Assembly: GCF_040783535.2 (NCBI RefSeq) | Contig: NZ_JBFONW020000006.1 | Location: 186,001-250,000 of the forward strand | DNA length: 64,000 nucleotides | From: Aestuariibius insulae | Lineage (GTDB): Bacteria; Pseudomonadota; Alphaproteobacteria; Rhodobacterales; Rhodobacteraceae | Reading direction: 5' to 3' | Shown here: piece by piece, positions 37,092 to 45,554 of the stretch | Position numbering within the stretch: position 1 is the first letter of the stretch | How the letters are laid out: each line of letters starts with the position of its first letter | The notes under the pieces: model-generated | The model's database searches: none | Told to the model about the DNA's origin: nothing | What the model saw: the letters and a program-made list of their open reading frames with translations, nothing else | Position numbers and translations under genes: made by a program

Positions 37092-38338
37092 TCCACGATC
37101 TCCGCCGTTTCGACTACCGCGTGGAAGAGCACGTTCGCCCCGGCTTCGGCCCATTCGGGGGAGATCTCCTCGGCCTCGTTGTGGCTGAGACCGTCCACGC
37201 AGGGGCACATGACCATGGCGGTGGGGGCGACGCGGTTGATCCAGCAGGCGTCGTGGCCCGCGCCCGAGATCAGGTTCATATGCGTGAAGCCCAGCCGTTC
37301 AGCGGCATTTCGGACGGCGGTGACGCAGCCCTCGTCGAACTTGACCGGATCGAAGCCGCCGACCTTTTCGAACTCAACCGACAGACCCGCCGCGTCGCAG
37401 ATGGCTTGCGCCTCTTTGCGCAGGCGGGCCTCCATATCCTCGATCACCTCCAGCTCGGGCGAGCGGAAATCGACGGTGAAGACCGTTTTGCCGGGGATCA
37501 CGTTGCGGGAGTTGGGATAGACGTCGATATGACCCGCCGCGCCGACCGCGTGGGGGGCGTGGCTGAGCGCGATCTCGTTCACCTTCTCGAGGATCCGCGC
37601 CATGGCGAGGCCTGCATCCTTGCGCATCGGCATGGGAGTGGAGCCGGTATGGCTGTCTTTGCCGGTCACCGTCACCTGCGTCCAGGAGAGGCCCTGACCG
37701 TGGGTGACGACGCCGATCTCCTTGCCTTCGGCGTCGAGGATCGGACCCTGTTCGATATGCAGCTCGAAGAAGGCGTGCATCTTGCGGGCGCCGACCTCCT
37801 CCTCGCCGCGCCAGCCGATCCGGTCGAGTTCATCCCCGAAGCGTTTGCCCTCGGCATCTGTCCGGCCCTCGGCCCAGTCCTGCGCATGCACGCCCGCAAA
37901 AACGCCGGAGGCGAGCATGGCGGGGGCAAAGCGGGTGCCTTCTTCGTTGGTCCAGTTGGTGACGACGATGGGATGCCTAGTCTTGATGTCCATATCGTTG
38001 AGCGAGCGCAGGATCTCGAGCCCGCCAAGAACGCCCAGAACGCCGTCGTATTTCCCGCCCGTCGGCTGGGTGTCGAGATGCGAGCCGACATAGACCGGCA
38101 GCGCGTCGGGATCGATGCCGGGGCGGGTGGCGAACATGTTGCCGAGGCTATCAAGACCCATCGTGCAGCCAGCTGCCTCGCACCAGCTTTGAAAGAGCGC
38201 GCGGCCTTCGGCATCGGCATCGGTGAGCGTCTGGCGGTTGTTGCCGCCCGCGATGCCGGGGCCGATCTTGGCCATCTCCATCAGGCTGTCCCAGAGGCGC
38301 GCGCCGTCGATCTTGAGGTTTTCGCCGGGGGCGGGCAT
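37088..38338 (-). CDS. Zn-dependent N-carbamoyl amino acid amidohydrolase (beta-ureidopropionase type)
   Basis: M20 peptidase-family amidohydrolase of 416 residues. Metal ligands lie in VGSHLDTQPTGGKYDGVLGVL and TNWTNEEGTRFAPAM, then FELHIEQGPIL and ISGAGHDACWINR. In this operon it should release beta-alanine (or beta-aminoisobutyrate), CO2 and ammonia from the N-carbamoyl product of dihydropyrimidinase, step three of the reductive pathway. The hyuC/AtzC/allantoate amidohydrolase relatives use the same fold, so specificity rests on context. Confidence 0.88.
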   Translation of the reverse strand: MPAPGENLKIDGARLWDSLMEMAKIGPGIAGGNNRQTLTDADAEGRALFQSWCEAAGCTMGLDSLGNMFATRPGIDPDALPVYVGSHLDTQPTGGKYDGVLGVLGGLEILRSLNDMDIKTRHPIVVTNWTNEEGTRFAPAMLASGVFAGVHAQDWAEGRTDAEGKRFGDELDRIGWRGEEEVGARKMHAFFELHIEQGPILDAEGKEIGVVTHGQGLSWTQVTVTGKDSHTGSTPMPMRKDAGLAMARILEKVNEIALSHAPHAVGAAGHIDVYPNSRNVIPGKTVFTVDFRSPELEVIEDMEARLRKEAQAICDAAGLSVEFEKVGGFDPVKFDEGCVTAVRNAAERLGFTHMNLISGAGHDACWINRVAPTAMVMCPCVDGLSHNEAEEISPEWAEAGANVLFHAVVETAEIVE

Positions 38339-38405
38339 GGGCAGGTTCCTTCTGGGCTGGGCCGCGCTACGCTATCAGCGGGCCTAGGGCAGTCAAGCGG
38401 GGGGC

Positions 38406-39707
38406 TTACTCCGCAGCGCGCGCGGCCGGGTTGTTGGGGTGGGTGGTCCAGTTGGCGTAGTCCGCCTCGACCGTTTTGCCGGTGCGCGGATCGACCGTGC
38501 CGGGGGCCAGCTCCTCCATCGTGATGCAGTTCTCGACCGGGCAGACATCGACGCAGAGGTTGCAGGCGACGCATTCGGCGTCGATCACCTCGAAAACGCG
38601 GCCCTCGCCGATGCTGATGGCCTGATGGGAGGTGTCCTCGCAAGCGGCATAGCAGCGGCCGCATTTGATGCAGGCGTCCTGATCGATGCGGGCCTTGGTG
38701 ACGTAGTTGAGGTTGAGGTGCTGCCAGTCGGTGACGTTCGGGACGGCGCGGCCCATGAGGTCGGGCAGGCTCAGATCCTTCTCGTCGAGATAGGTGGAGA
38801 GGCCCGCTGTCATCTCCTCGACGATCTTGAAGCCGTAGGTCATCGCCGCCGTGCAGACCTGGACCGTGCCGCAGCCCAGTGCGATGAATTCGGCCGCGTC
38901 GCGCCAGGTCGTCACCCCGCCGATGCCGGAGATCGGCAGGCCGCGCGTTTCGGCATTGCGCGCAATCTCGGAGACCATGGACAGCGCGATGGGCTTGACC
39001 GCCGGGCCGCAATAGCCGCCATGGGAGCCTTTGCCGTCAATGGTCGGCTCGGGCGCCATCAGGTCGAGATCAACGGACGTGATCGAGTTGATCGTGTTGA
39101 TGAGGCTGACCGCATCGGCGCCGCCCCGATGGGCCGCTTCGGCAGGTTTGCGGATATCGGTGATGTTTGGCGTGAGCTTCACGATCACGGGCATGCGGGT
39201 GTTCTGCTTGCACCAGCGGGTGACCATCTCGATATATTCGGGCACCTGCCCGACAGCAGAGCCCATGCCCCGTTCGCTCATCCCGTGGGGGCAGCCGAAG
39301 TTCAGCTCGATCCCGTCGGCGCCGGTCTCTTCGACGCGGGGCAGGATCGCCTTCCACGCGCCCTCCTCGCAAGGCACCATGAGTGAGACGACCATGGCGC
39401 GGTCGGGGAAATCACGTTTGACGATCTTGATCTCGTCGAGATTGGTCTGGAGCGGGCGATCGGTGATGAGCTCGATATTGTTGAGGCCCAGAAGGCGGCG
39501 GTCGGCGCCATAAATCGCGCCATAGCGAGGACCATTGACGTTGACGACGGGCGGGCCTTCCTCGCCGAGGGTCTTCCAGACGACGCCGCCCCACCCCGCC
39601 TCGAAGGCGCGGCGGACGTTGTATTCCTTATCCGTCGGCGGCGCGGAGGCGAGCCAGAAGGGATTGGGGCTTTTGATGCCTACGAAATCGGTGGTCAGGT
39701 CGGCCAT
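38406..39707 (-). CDS. preA: NAD-dependent dihydropyrimidine dehydrogenase subunit PreA
   Basis: FMN-binding catalytic subunit, 433 residues, that reduces uracil and thymine. The dihydroorotate-dehydrogenase-like barrel has ELNFGCPHGMSERGMG and VKLTPNITD; the C-terminal ferredoxin domain has two 4Fe-4S sites, CIKCGRCYAACEDTSHQ and CVACNLCVDVCPVENCI. It starts directly after the stop of the secreted 116-residue gene (TGA then ATG). Works with PreT. Confidence 0.95.
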   Translation of the reverse strand: MADLTTDFVGIKSPNPFWLASAPPTDKEYNVRRAFEAGWGGVVWKTLGEEGPPVVNVNGPRYGAIYGADRRLLGLNNIELITDRPLQTNLDEIKIVKRDFPDRAMVVSLMVPCEEGAWKAILPRVEETGADGIELNFGCPHGMSERGMGSAVGQVPEYIEMVTRWCKQNTRMPVIVKLTPNITDIRKPAEAAHRGGADAVSLINTINSITSVDLDLMAPEPTIDGKGSHGGYCGPAVKPIALSMVSEIARNAETRGLPISGIGGVTTWRDAAEFIALGCGTVQVCTAAMTYGFKIVEEMTAGLSTYLDEKDLSLPDLMGRAVPNVTDWQHLNLNYVTKARIDQDACIKCGRCYAACEDTSHQAISIGEGRVFEVIDAECVACNLCVDVCPVENCITMEELAPGTVDPRTGKTVEADYANWTTHPNNPAARAAE

Positions 39708-40058
39708 TCAGCTGTCTCCCTCTATCGGTACGTCGCAAATCTGAAATGCGTTCTGATACTGCCCGATATTTTCCTGATTGAAGGCCGCAACCTTCTCTTG
39801 TGTCATATCGTCAAGCGGCACATCGGCGATTGTCGACATATCCAGCATGCCGGGCAGCGTCTCGGCGAGACAATCGCAGCTTGCGCGGCACTGGGCATCC
39901 TCTTCGCCGCAATAGGCAAAGCAGGACTGGCTCAACCCGTTGGCGATGCCTCTTGCGAACCCGTCCAGATCGTCTCCGATCCTGTGCTGATCCGCATGGC
40001 TCTCGGGAGTTCCAAACGCCAGTGTCACGATGGCCAATAGCAAGACATGCACCTTCAT
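39708..40058 (-). CDS. unrecognised secreted cysteine-containing protein between preT and preA
   Basis: A 116-residue protein with a signal peptide (KVHVLLLAIVTLAFGTPESHA). The mature part holds six cysteines, five of them in CFAYCGEEDAQCRASCDC, plus one near the C-terminus, suggesting disulfides or a metal site in the periplasm. GC is about 56 percent by hand count. Its stop is directly followed by the preA start codon; the 61-bp gap to preT upstream is short. A periplasmic product in the middle of a cytoplasmic pathway is odd. Confidence 0.65.
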   Translation of the reverse strand: MKVHVLLLAIVTLAFGTPESHADQHRIGDDLDGFARGIANGLSQSCFAYCGEEDAQCRASCDCLAETLPGMLDMSTIADVPLDDMTQEKVAAFNQENIGQYQNAFQICDVPIEGDS

Positions 40059-40119
40059 CTGAACGCTTTCCCGGACAAAGACAGGCCCGCGGGGCGTCGT
40101 GTGGGTTGTCGGACGGAAT

Positions 40120-41448
40120 TCATGCCGTCAGTGCCACGTGGATGCTCTCTGCCGCGTCGCGGCCTTCGGCGACGGCGGTCACAGTCAGATCGTTGCCGCC
40201 TGCGGCGCAGTCGCCTCCAGCCCAGACACCATCTAGCGAGGTGCGTCCGGCGGCGTCGACGGCGATCTTGCTGCCGTCGAGCGTCAGGCCATTGGGCGCG
40301 CCGTCGAGGCGCTGGCCGATGGCGCGGAAGATCTGGTCGGCGGCGAGGCGCAGGATCTCTCCGGTCGGGGTCAGGCCCGCCTCGGTCTGGGCCGTATATT
40401 CCAGTTCGATCTCGCGGACGGCGCCGTTGCCGTGGATCGCCTTGGGCTGGACGTTGAACATCAGGCGCACGCCTTTCGACGCGGCGAGGTCCTGTTCGTA
40501 GCGGCTGGCGGACATCCGGGACTGATCGCGGCGGTAGGCGATGGTGACGGTTTCGGCCCCGAGCAGCTTGGACTGAACGGCGGCATCGACCGCCGTCATC
40601 CCGCCGCCGATCACTACGACGTTGCGGCCGACGGGGAGCCGGGTCAGATCATCGGCCTGGCGCAGATCGGCAATGAAATCAACGGCGTCGCGAAGGCCGT
40701 CCTTGTCCTCCCCCTCTGCGCGCAAGGCGTTCACGCCCGAGAGGCCGATGCCGAGGAAGACGGCGTCGTGGCTGTCCCGCAGGGCGTCCAGCGTGATCTG
40801 CTGGCCGAGCGCATGTTCCGTCTTGAGGGTGATCCCGCCAATCTGGAGGAGCCAATCGACCTCTTCCTGCGCGAAATCGTTCGGGGTCTTATAGGCGGCG
40901 ATGCCGTATTCGTTGAGCCCGCCCGGCTGGGGTTTCGCATCGTAGAGCGTCACGTCGTGGCCATGCATCGCGAGGCGGTGCGCGCACGCCAGACCGGCGG
41001 GCCCCGCGCCGACGACCGCAACCGATTTGCCGGTGGCGGGGGCGCGGGTGAAGGGGTGCTTGCCCGAGGCCATGAGCGTGTCGGTCGCGTAGCGCTGGAG
41101 GCGCCCGATCTCGACCGGTTTGCCTTCGGCCATCTCGCGCACGCAGGCCTCTTCGCACAGCTCTTCGGTCGGGCAGACGCGGGCGCACATGCCGCCTAAG
41201 ATATTGGCATCCAATATGGTTTCGGCTGCATTTTCGGAATGGCCCGCCTGAATCTGGCGGATGAAGAGCGGGATGTCGATCGCCGTTGGGCAGGCCGTGA
41301 TACAAGGCGCGTCATAGCAGAAATAGCAGCGGTCGGCGGCGACGGCGGCCTCGTGCGGCGCAAAGGGCGGGTGCAAGTCCGAGAAGTTGCGGGCGATGTC
41401 TTCTTCGGTGATGCGTCCGGGGGAAATGCCGGGGGCGCGCGCGTCCAT
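40120..41448 (-). CDS. preT: NAD-dependent dihydropyrimidine dehydrogenase subunit PreT
   Basis: NADH-oxidising FAD/4Fe-4S subunit related to GltD, 442 residues from the ATG at 41448; an upstream ATG at 41523 would add a poor extension. N-terminal cysteines lie in CYFCYDAPCITACP and CARVCPTEELCEEACV. The FAD motif is VAVVGAGPAGLACAHRL, and the NAD motif VVVIGGGMTAVDAA. First gene of the long minus-strand operon, so the promoter should be in the 170 bp upstream (41449-41617). Confidence 0.94.
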   Translation of the reverse strand: MDARAPGISPGRITEEDIARNFSDLHPPFAPHEAAVAADRCYFCYDAPCITACPTAIDIPLFIRQIQAGHSENAAETILDANILGGMCARVCPTEELCEEACVREMAEGKPVEIGRLQRYATDTLMASGKHPFTRAPATGKSVAVVGAGPAGLACAHRLAMHGHDVTLYDAKPQPGGLNEYGIAAYKTPNDFAQEEVDWLLQIGGITLKTEHALGQQITLDALRDSHDAVFLGIGLSGVNALRAEGEDKDGLRDAVDFIADLRQADDLTRLPVGRNVVVIGGGMTAVDAAVQSKLLGAETVTIAYRRDQSRMSASRYEQDLAASKGVRLMFNVQPKAIHGNGAVREIELEYTAQTEAGLTPTGEILRLAADQIFRAIGQRLDGAPNGLTLDGSKIAVDAAGRTSLDGVWAGGDCAAGGNDLTVTAVAEGRDAAESIHVALTA

Positions 41449-41617
41449 TCCGTGGCTCCTCTTGCTGCGGTCGGAGTGAAGAGACTGACACAGCGGGAAA
41501 AATGTGCAAATGGTAAATATCAAGCAGGTTTAGAATTGGAGCGGCGGCCTACGAGCGGGGTACAGGTGCCCATGGAAAGGTCAGTTCTGCTGATCTTTGT
41601 GCGCTTTCTAGGCGATG

Positions 41618-43240
41618 TCAGACCGGCTTGAGATATCCCTGATAGCGGACGACAAGCTCTTTCGTCAGCGGTGCGTGGATGGCGACGTCGAACTGGAAAA
41701 CACCATCTTTTTCCGTTTCGCTGGCGTAGCTTACAGGCAGGCTCCATGCAGGAAGCGGGATGTGACCGGGCAGGAATGCCGCTGTCACGGGCCAGCTGAG
41801 GCGGTCCGTTTGCGGGGTCAGATCGATGGCGAAGATCATCGGGCCGAAGCGTTCGGTCAGGCCGCCGGCCCAGCGCGACAGATGTGATGAGAAAGAGCGA
41901 GCCCCGAAGGTGCGGGTCCAGGTCTCTCCTGTCTCGGTGGGCGTTTTGACGACGCTGACCGGAACGTCCTCCGATGCGTCCGGAAAGCGGAAAAGCAAAG
42001 CGATCAGAAGGGGATAGAGGCCCTGGCCGCGTGTGATCGAGGCGCGGCCCTCGAACCGGCGCGGGGCGTGGACCCGGTGGCTGTCCTTGACCGCGTCAGG
42101 AAGCGTGTCGAAGGCAGGACTGAGGAGGCGCGGGATCAGCGGGGCGGTTTGCGCCGAGTGCGTTTCGAAGCGAATGGCCAGATCGGACATGGCGGCGGTG
42201 TAGTCCTCGAGCGGGCGTTCGGCGAGGGCGGGACGCGCGCCGGGCGGGATTTCGTGCAGGTGGCGCAGCAGGGTGCGGGCGGGGATGGCGGGAATGTAAG
42301 GCCCCTCCCCGGCTTCGGCGAGAAGGCTCCATGTCTTTGTTTTTATGTCGTTATCTTCGCGCCCCGTCACCGTGACGACCATCCCACCCTTGTCCGATCC
42401 GAAGGGGGCGAGGGCCTTTGCCGCAAGCTCCATCAGGCGGATGACCCAGCCGGGCATGGGCGCTTTGGTGGCCGCCCTGAGGCGGGAGATGAGGACGAGG
42501 CCGTGGTTCATGATGGGCAGTTCGAGGCCTGCGCGGAAGGTGCCGGTTTGGGCGTCGAAGGCGTCCGGGAGGAGGCGCTGGTCGGGGGTTTCGATCCACC
42601 AGCCCCAGCGTTTGAGGCCTCCGGGCAAAGTGTAGCTTTTTCGGGAGGACCAGCTGCGGAAGGGGACCGTCTGTCCGGCGATGCGGTGGGGGCGGGAGGT
42701 GCCCACCTGAGAGAGGATGCTAGCCATGACGGAGCGGCCGCGCGGGGCGCGGTTTCCTGGCAGGATCGCGGTATCTATAGTGTTGATTTTGCTCATATCT
42801 TTGGCGAGATGAGCGACGGCCGAGGAAGAGAGGGCAGGGGTGCTGGAGACGCCGGAGAGGGCGATGCATCCGGCGGTCTTTGCGGTGTCGTCAAGGGCGC
42901 TGATGCCCGCGCAGAACTCGGCGTCGTCGGAGAGGTCGAGGTAGTGGATCCCGCTTTGCAGGCAAGCGCGGGGGAGAGCGTAGGGGTCGTCTCCGTAGGC
43001 GTGGAATGGGCCTGCGGCATCGACGAGGGCATCGATGAAGAGGCCGTCCAGCGCAGAGAGGTCGGGCCCGCGATGGAGCTGAATTGCCTTTTTGTTCAAG
43101 CGTTTGGCTGTATCCCGGGCGCGCTGGAGAGAGCGGCCTGCGATCCAGACGGTGTGACCGTCGTGCGCCAGAAGCTCGGCCAGGCGGGAGCCGAAGACCC
43201 CTGCCCCGCCGAGGATAACGATGTTCAAAGACCGGTTCAT
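41618..43240 (-). CDS. saccharopine dehydrogenase-like / DUF4166 protein
   Basis: A 540-residue two-domain protein. The N-terminal Rossmann fold begins NIVILGGAGVFGSRLAELLA and continues FIDALVDAAGPFHAYG, as in saccharopine dehydrogenase-like proteins; the C-terminal part (about 350-540) ends in the DUF4166 region (RFGPMIFAIDLTPQTDRLSWPVTAAFLPGHIPLPAW). Function unknown. A 65-bp dispersed repeat lies about 100 bp upstream of the start. Confidence 0.75.
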   Translation of the reverse strand: MNRSLNIVILGGAGVFGSRLAELLAHDGHTVWIAGRSLQRARDTAKRLNKKAIQLHRGPDLSALDGLFIDALVDAAGPFHAYGDDPYALPRACLQSGIHYLDLSDDAEFCAGISALDDTAKTAGCIALSGVSSTPALSSSAVAHLAKDMSKINTIDTAILPGNRAPRGRSVMASILSQVGTSRPHRIAGQTVPFRSWSSRKSYTLPGGLKRWGWWIETPDQRLLPDAFDAQTGTFRAGLELPIMNHGLVLISRLRAATKAPMPGWVIRLMELAAKALAPFGSDKGGMVVTVTGREDNDIKTKTWSLLAEAGEGPYIPAIPARTLLRHLHEIPPGARPALAERPLEDYTAAMSDLAIRFETHSAQTAPLIPRLLSPAFDTLPDAVKDSHRVHAPRRFEGRASITRGQGLYPLLIALLFRFPDASEDVPVSVVKTPTETGETWTRTFGARSFSSHLSRWAGGLTERFGPMIFAIDLTPQTDRLSWPVTAAFLPGHIPLPAWSLPVSYASETEKDGVFQFDVAIHAPLTKELVVRYQGYLKPV

Positions 43241-43339
43241 GACCGCGTTGTTAAGGCGGCCAGTGGCGGATGTCAGGCGGGTTTGGACGTCTTGAGCGAA
43301 TCGAAGGTAAACGCCTTTTGTTTCACCGATTTGGGCCTT

Positions 43340-43404
43340 CGGTATCCGGTCGGTATTGCGTCGGTATCTGGTCGGTGGATTTTCGACATGGGTCCGCGTT
43401 AACG
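43340..43404. repeat. 65-bp dispersed repeat, copy 2
   Basis: Same orientation and length as the element at 14744-14808, with six differences, four of them near the end. It lies between the DUF4166 gene start (43240) and the end of the MFS remnant (43439). Confidence 0.85.
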
Positions 43405-43438
43405 ATGCGTTCCCAGAACTGGTGGCGCAACGGGCCGA

Positions 43439-44165
43439 TCAGGCGGTTTTTTGCGGCGCTGTCCACCTTAGGGCGAGGACAAGCGCGGCGAGGATCGAGA
43501 GGGCGGAGAGACCCGCAAGCGGAGCGAAGCCTGCCGTTTCGAAGATCGGTTTGTAGGCGGCGGTGCCCGCGAACATCGCAGCATAGGTGACGAAGCTGTT
43601 GAGGCCCATCACCGCGCCCCGGCGGGCGGGGTCGAGCGCGGTCAGGTTTCCGATCAGCAGGTTGAGCGCGAGGTGATTGGCCGCGCCCCAGATCGGGCAG
43701 ACCGTCAGAAGAAGCGCGGCGGTCCCGGAGGCGAGCGCGGGCAGGATGCCGGGAATGGCGAGAGCGCGGATCGGCGAGGTCGCGGCGCGGGCGGTTTTCG
43801 GGTCCTCCGCGCGCGCCAGCTTGCGCAGACCGAGTGTCGTCATCAGGCTGGTAGCGATCAGCGTAACGTAAACGGCGCACCATCCAGCCAGATCGGCGAT
43901 CAGGGCCGAGATCGTGACACCGGCCACAGGGCTAAGGGCCCAGCCGGTCAGAACCGTGCCGAGCGTCCGGCTTTCCTTCCCTTCCGGCGCGATCTGCGCA
44001 GCGAGACTGTAAACTGAAGGAAGGGCCAGACCGGCGGCGGCTCCGGCGAGGGTTTGGGCGACGATCACAGAGCAGCAAGGAGGCGACAGGGCTGGCCGCA
44101 AGGCAAATCGTCAACGCGACCAACGTCAGATAGAGCGCGCGGTGACATCTCGCACCGAAGCGATG
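43439..44165 (-). pseudogene. MFS transporter remnant, 5' truncated and frameshifted
   Basis: The C-terminal part reads cleanly: VIVAQTLAGAAAGLALPSVYSLAAQIAPEGKESRTLGTVLTGWALSPVAGV and onward to the stop at 43439. Upstream of 44069 the same protein continues in another frame as HRFGARCHRALYLTLVALTICLAASPVASLLL, which contains the DRFGxR loop motif of MFS proteins. One inserted base at about 44069 (or a two-base loss) separates the frames. The first about 60 residues are missing: the trace stops about 22 bp from the stop codon of the sulfotransferase gene. A shorter open frame starting at 44101 has the wrong N-terminus. Not functional as written, unless by frameshifting. Confidence 0.8.
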
Positions 44166-44186
44166 GAGAGCACAAGGGTCAGTCTC

Positions 44187-44963
44187 TCACATAAGCGAGA
44201 TGTCGAAATACTCTTCGAGCCATCTGATCTTTGCAATGAAGTCCTTGTCCGACTTTAACTCCCCTGCTTCTGAAGCGGTGATCCCCGGCCGCCTTTTCTG
44301 GTCGGGGGTTCGATTGCTGCCAGTGGTCTGCTCGATCGCAAGCGATGCCTCTTCTCGGGATTGCTCAAGCCCTATCGGGGCATATAGTTTCTCCTGCACC
44401 CACTGGGGGCCGTCGGACGTCACGAAGCCGTCCAGGTGAAGCGGCCGTATGTCGAAGAAATCGTCTTCGACCATTTTCTGGAGTCCGGAAATGGATGCGG
44501 ATAGCCGCGTTTTGTAGTGCGGGATTGTGTAATCGAATGCTCCGGCCAGCGAATTGAAGTTCGAATAGATATTTCGCAAGCAGTAGAAATGGGTTACCGA
44601 TCTATTGGACGGCCCAAACAGCGCCTTCGTGTCCTGATATGACCGTTCTATAAGAGGCTTTTTCAGCCCAACTACTTTCAAATCACCCCAGTCGACCTTG
44701 TCGTTTCGGCTGGTCTTCGAAAACAGTCGATACGCTTCAATAACGGCTTCGTTGCGGCGCTTCGCATAGCCCTTTTCCATCCGCCGACCCACGTAATTCT
44801 CATCGACCGTCTGAACGAACTGAGCGAGCATCTTGTAGGAGGTGGGATCCATTTCGCCTTGTATGCGGCATCCCGGCACGTGGTTCACAAGATTGCAGAA
44901 CTGCCTTGTACCGGCCCTCGGGAAGCCGCCGATGATTACAATGCGTCGGGTCTGGGGGGGCAT
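44187..44963 (-). CDS. sulfotransferase family protein
   Basis: A 258-residue protein with the 5'-PAPS binding loop RIVIIGGFPRAGTRQFCNLVN at its N-terminus and VGLKKPLIERSYQ, FYCLRNIYSNFNSLAGAF in the 3'-phosphate binding region (RN-S spacing). The acceptor is unknown; sugar or lipid sulfation is possible. GC is about 50 percent by hand count, against 65-70 percent around it, and its end abuts a truncated MFS gene, so recent acquisition is likely. Start ATG at 44963 directly precedes the fold; an ATG at 44996 is the alternative. Confidence 0.82.
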   Translation of the reverse strand: MPPQTRRIVIIGGFPRAGTRQFCNLVNHVPGCRIQGEMDPTSYKMLAQFVQTVDENYVGRRMEKGYAKRRNEAVIEAYRLFSKTSRNDKVDWGDLKVVGLKKPLIERSYQDTKALFGPSNRSVTHFYCLRNIYSNFNSLAGAFDYTIPHYKTRLSASISGLQKMVEDDFFDIRPLHLDGFVTSDGPQWVQEKLYAPIGLEQSREEASLAIEQTTGSNRTPDQKRRPGITASEAGELKSDKDFIAKIRWLEEYFDISLM

Positions 44964-45069
44964 GGCATGACTTCGAGAACGTTCTGAACGCCTCATTAGG
45001 TCAACCGAAAGGCGTTGGGCAACCTCGACCTGCTGTTCTGTGCCCCCGCCGTCCGGCCAAGACGCCCGC

Positions 45070-45411
45070 CTAGTCGCGACCTTTCTTGCGATCCTCTTCG
45101 GGCAGGTTCTCCCACCACTCGGCGTAGGAGGAGTTCCAAGGCGCTTTGCGGGTTTCGTCCGGCGCGCCGTCGGTCCACCAGACATCGCCCCGTTCGCCCA
45201 GCGCTTCCTTGGCGGATTGCACGCCGTCGCGGGCTGTCTTGAGGTCATCTTCGGTTTGTGCATCCCGGACGGCGCGGCGCGCGGACATGAGCGCCTTGAC
45301 GTGACCATGGCGTATGGTCTCGCTCATGCTGGGATCGGTTTTCCGCCACAACCTGCCCTTGGCGACGAAGTAGCGTCCATCCGGCGTTTCTGGAAAACTC
45401 TTATCTGACAT
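45070..45411 (-). CDS. short conserved protein often called biopolymer transporter Tol
   Basis: A 113-residue soluble, charged protein starting MSDKSFPETPDGRYFVAKGRLWRKTDPS and containing GERGDVWWTDGAPDETR. I recall very similar small proteins in Rhodobacteraceae under the misleading label biopolymer transporter Tol; nothing here suggests transport. No signal peptide or membrane segment. Tetratrico-like helix ALMSARRAVRDAQTEDDLKTARDGVQSAKEAL in the middle. Function unknown. Confidence 0.68.
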   Translation of the reverse strand: MSDKSFPETPDGRYFVAKGRLWRKTDPSMSETIRHGHVKALMSARRAVRDAQTEDDLKTARDGVQSAKEALGERGDVWWTDGAPDETRKAPWNSSYAEWWENLPEEDRKKGRD

Positions 45412-45521
45412 GCCCGGAAAAACCGGCTGTCCCAGTTTAAGTTCCTTGGCCCATCCCCTTTATTTTCATAGTGCGGCAGCATGTCGCGCGGGCAGTTTGT
45501 GGGGAACCTTTCGGGTGATGG

Positions 45522-45546
45522 AAAAGCCCGGCGGGGTCCGCCGGGC
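45522..45546 (-). terminator. intrinsic terminator of the acyl-CoA synthetase gene
   Basis: A 9-bp stem (GCCCGGCGG with CCGCCGGGC, 3-nt loop) followed on the minus strand by TTTTCC, 9 bp after the stop codon at 45555. Short U-run. Confidence 0.78.
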
Positions 45547-45554
45547 CTGCGAGG

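Noticed and set aside
43439..44101. A functional 220-residue transporter starting at 44101
   Set aside because: The frame begins with residues that belong to the wrong frame of the MFS sequence; the true upstream sequence is in another frame and the first helices are missing.
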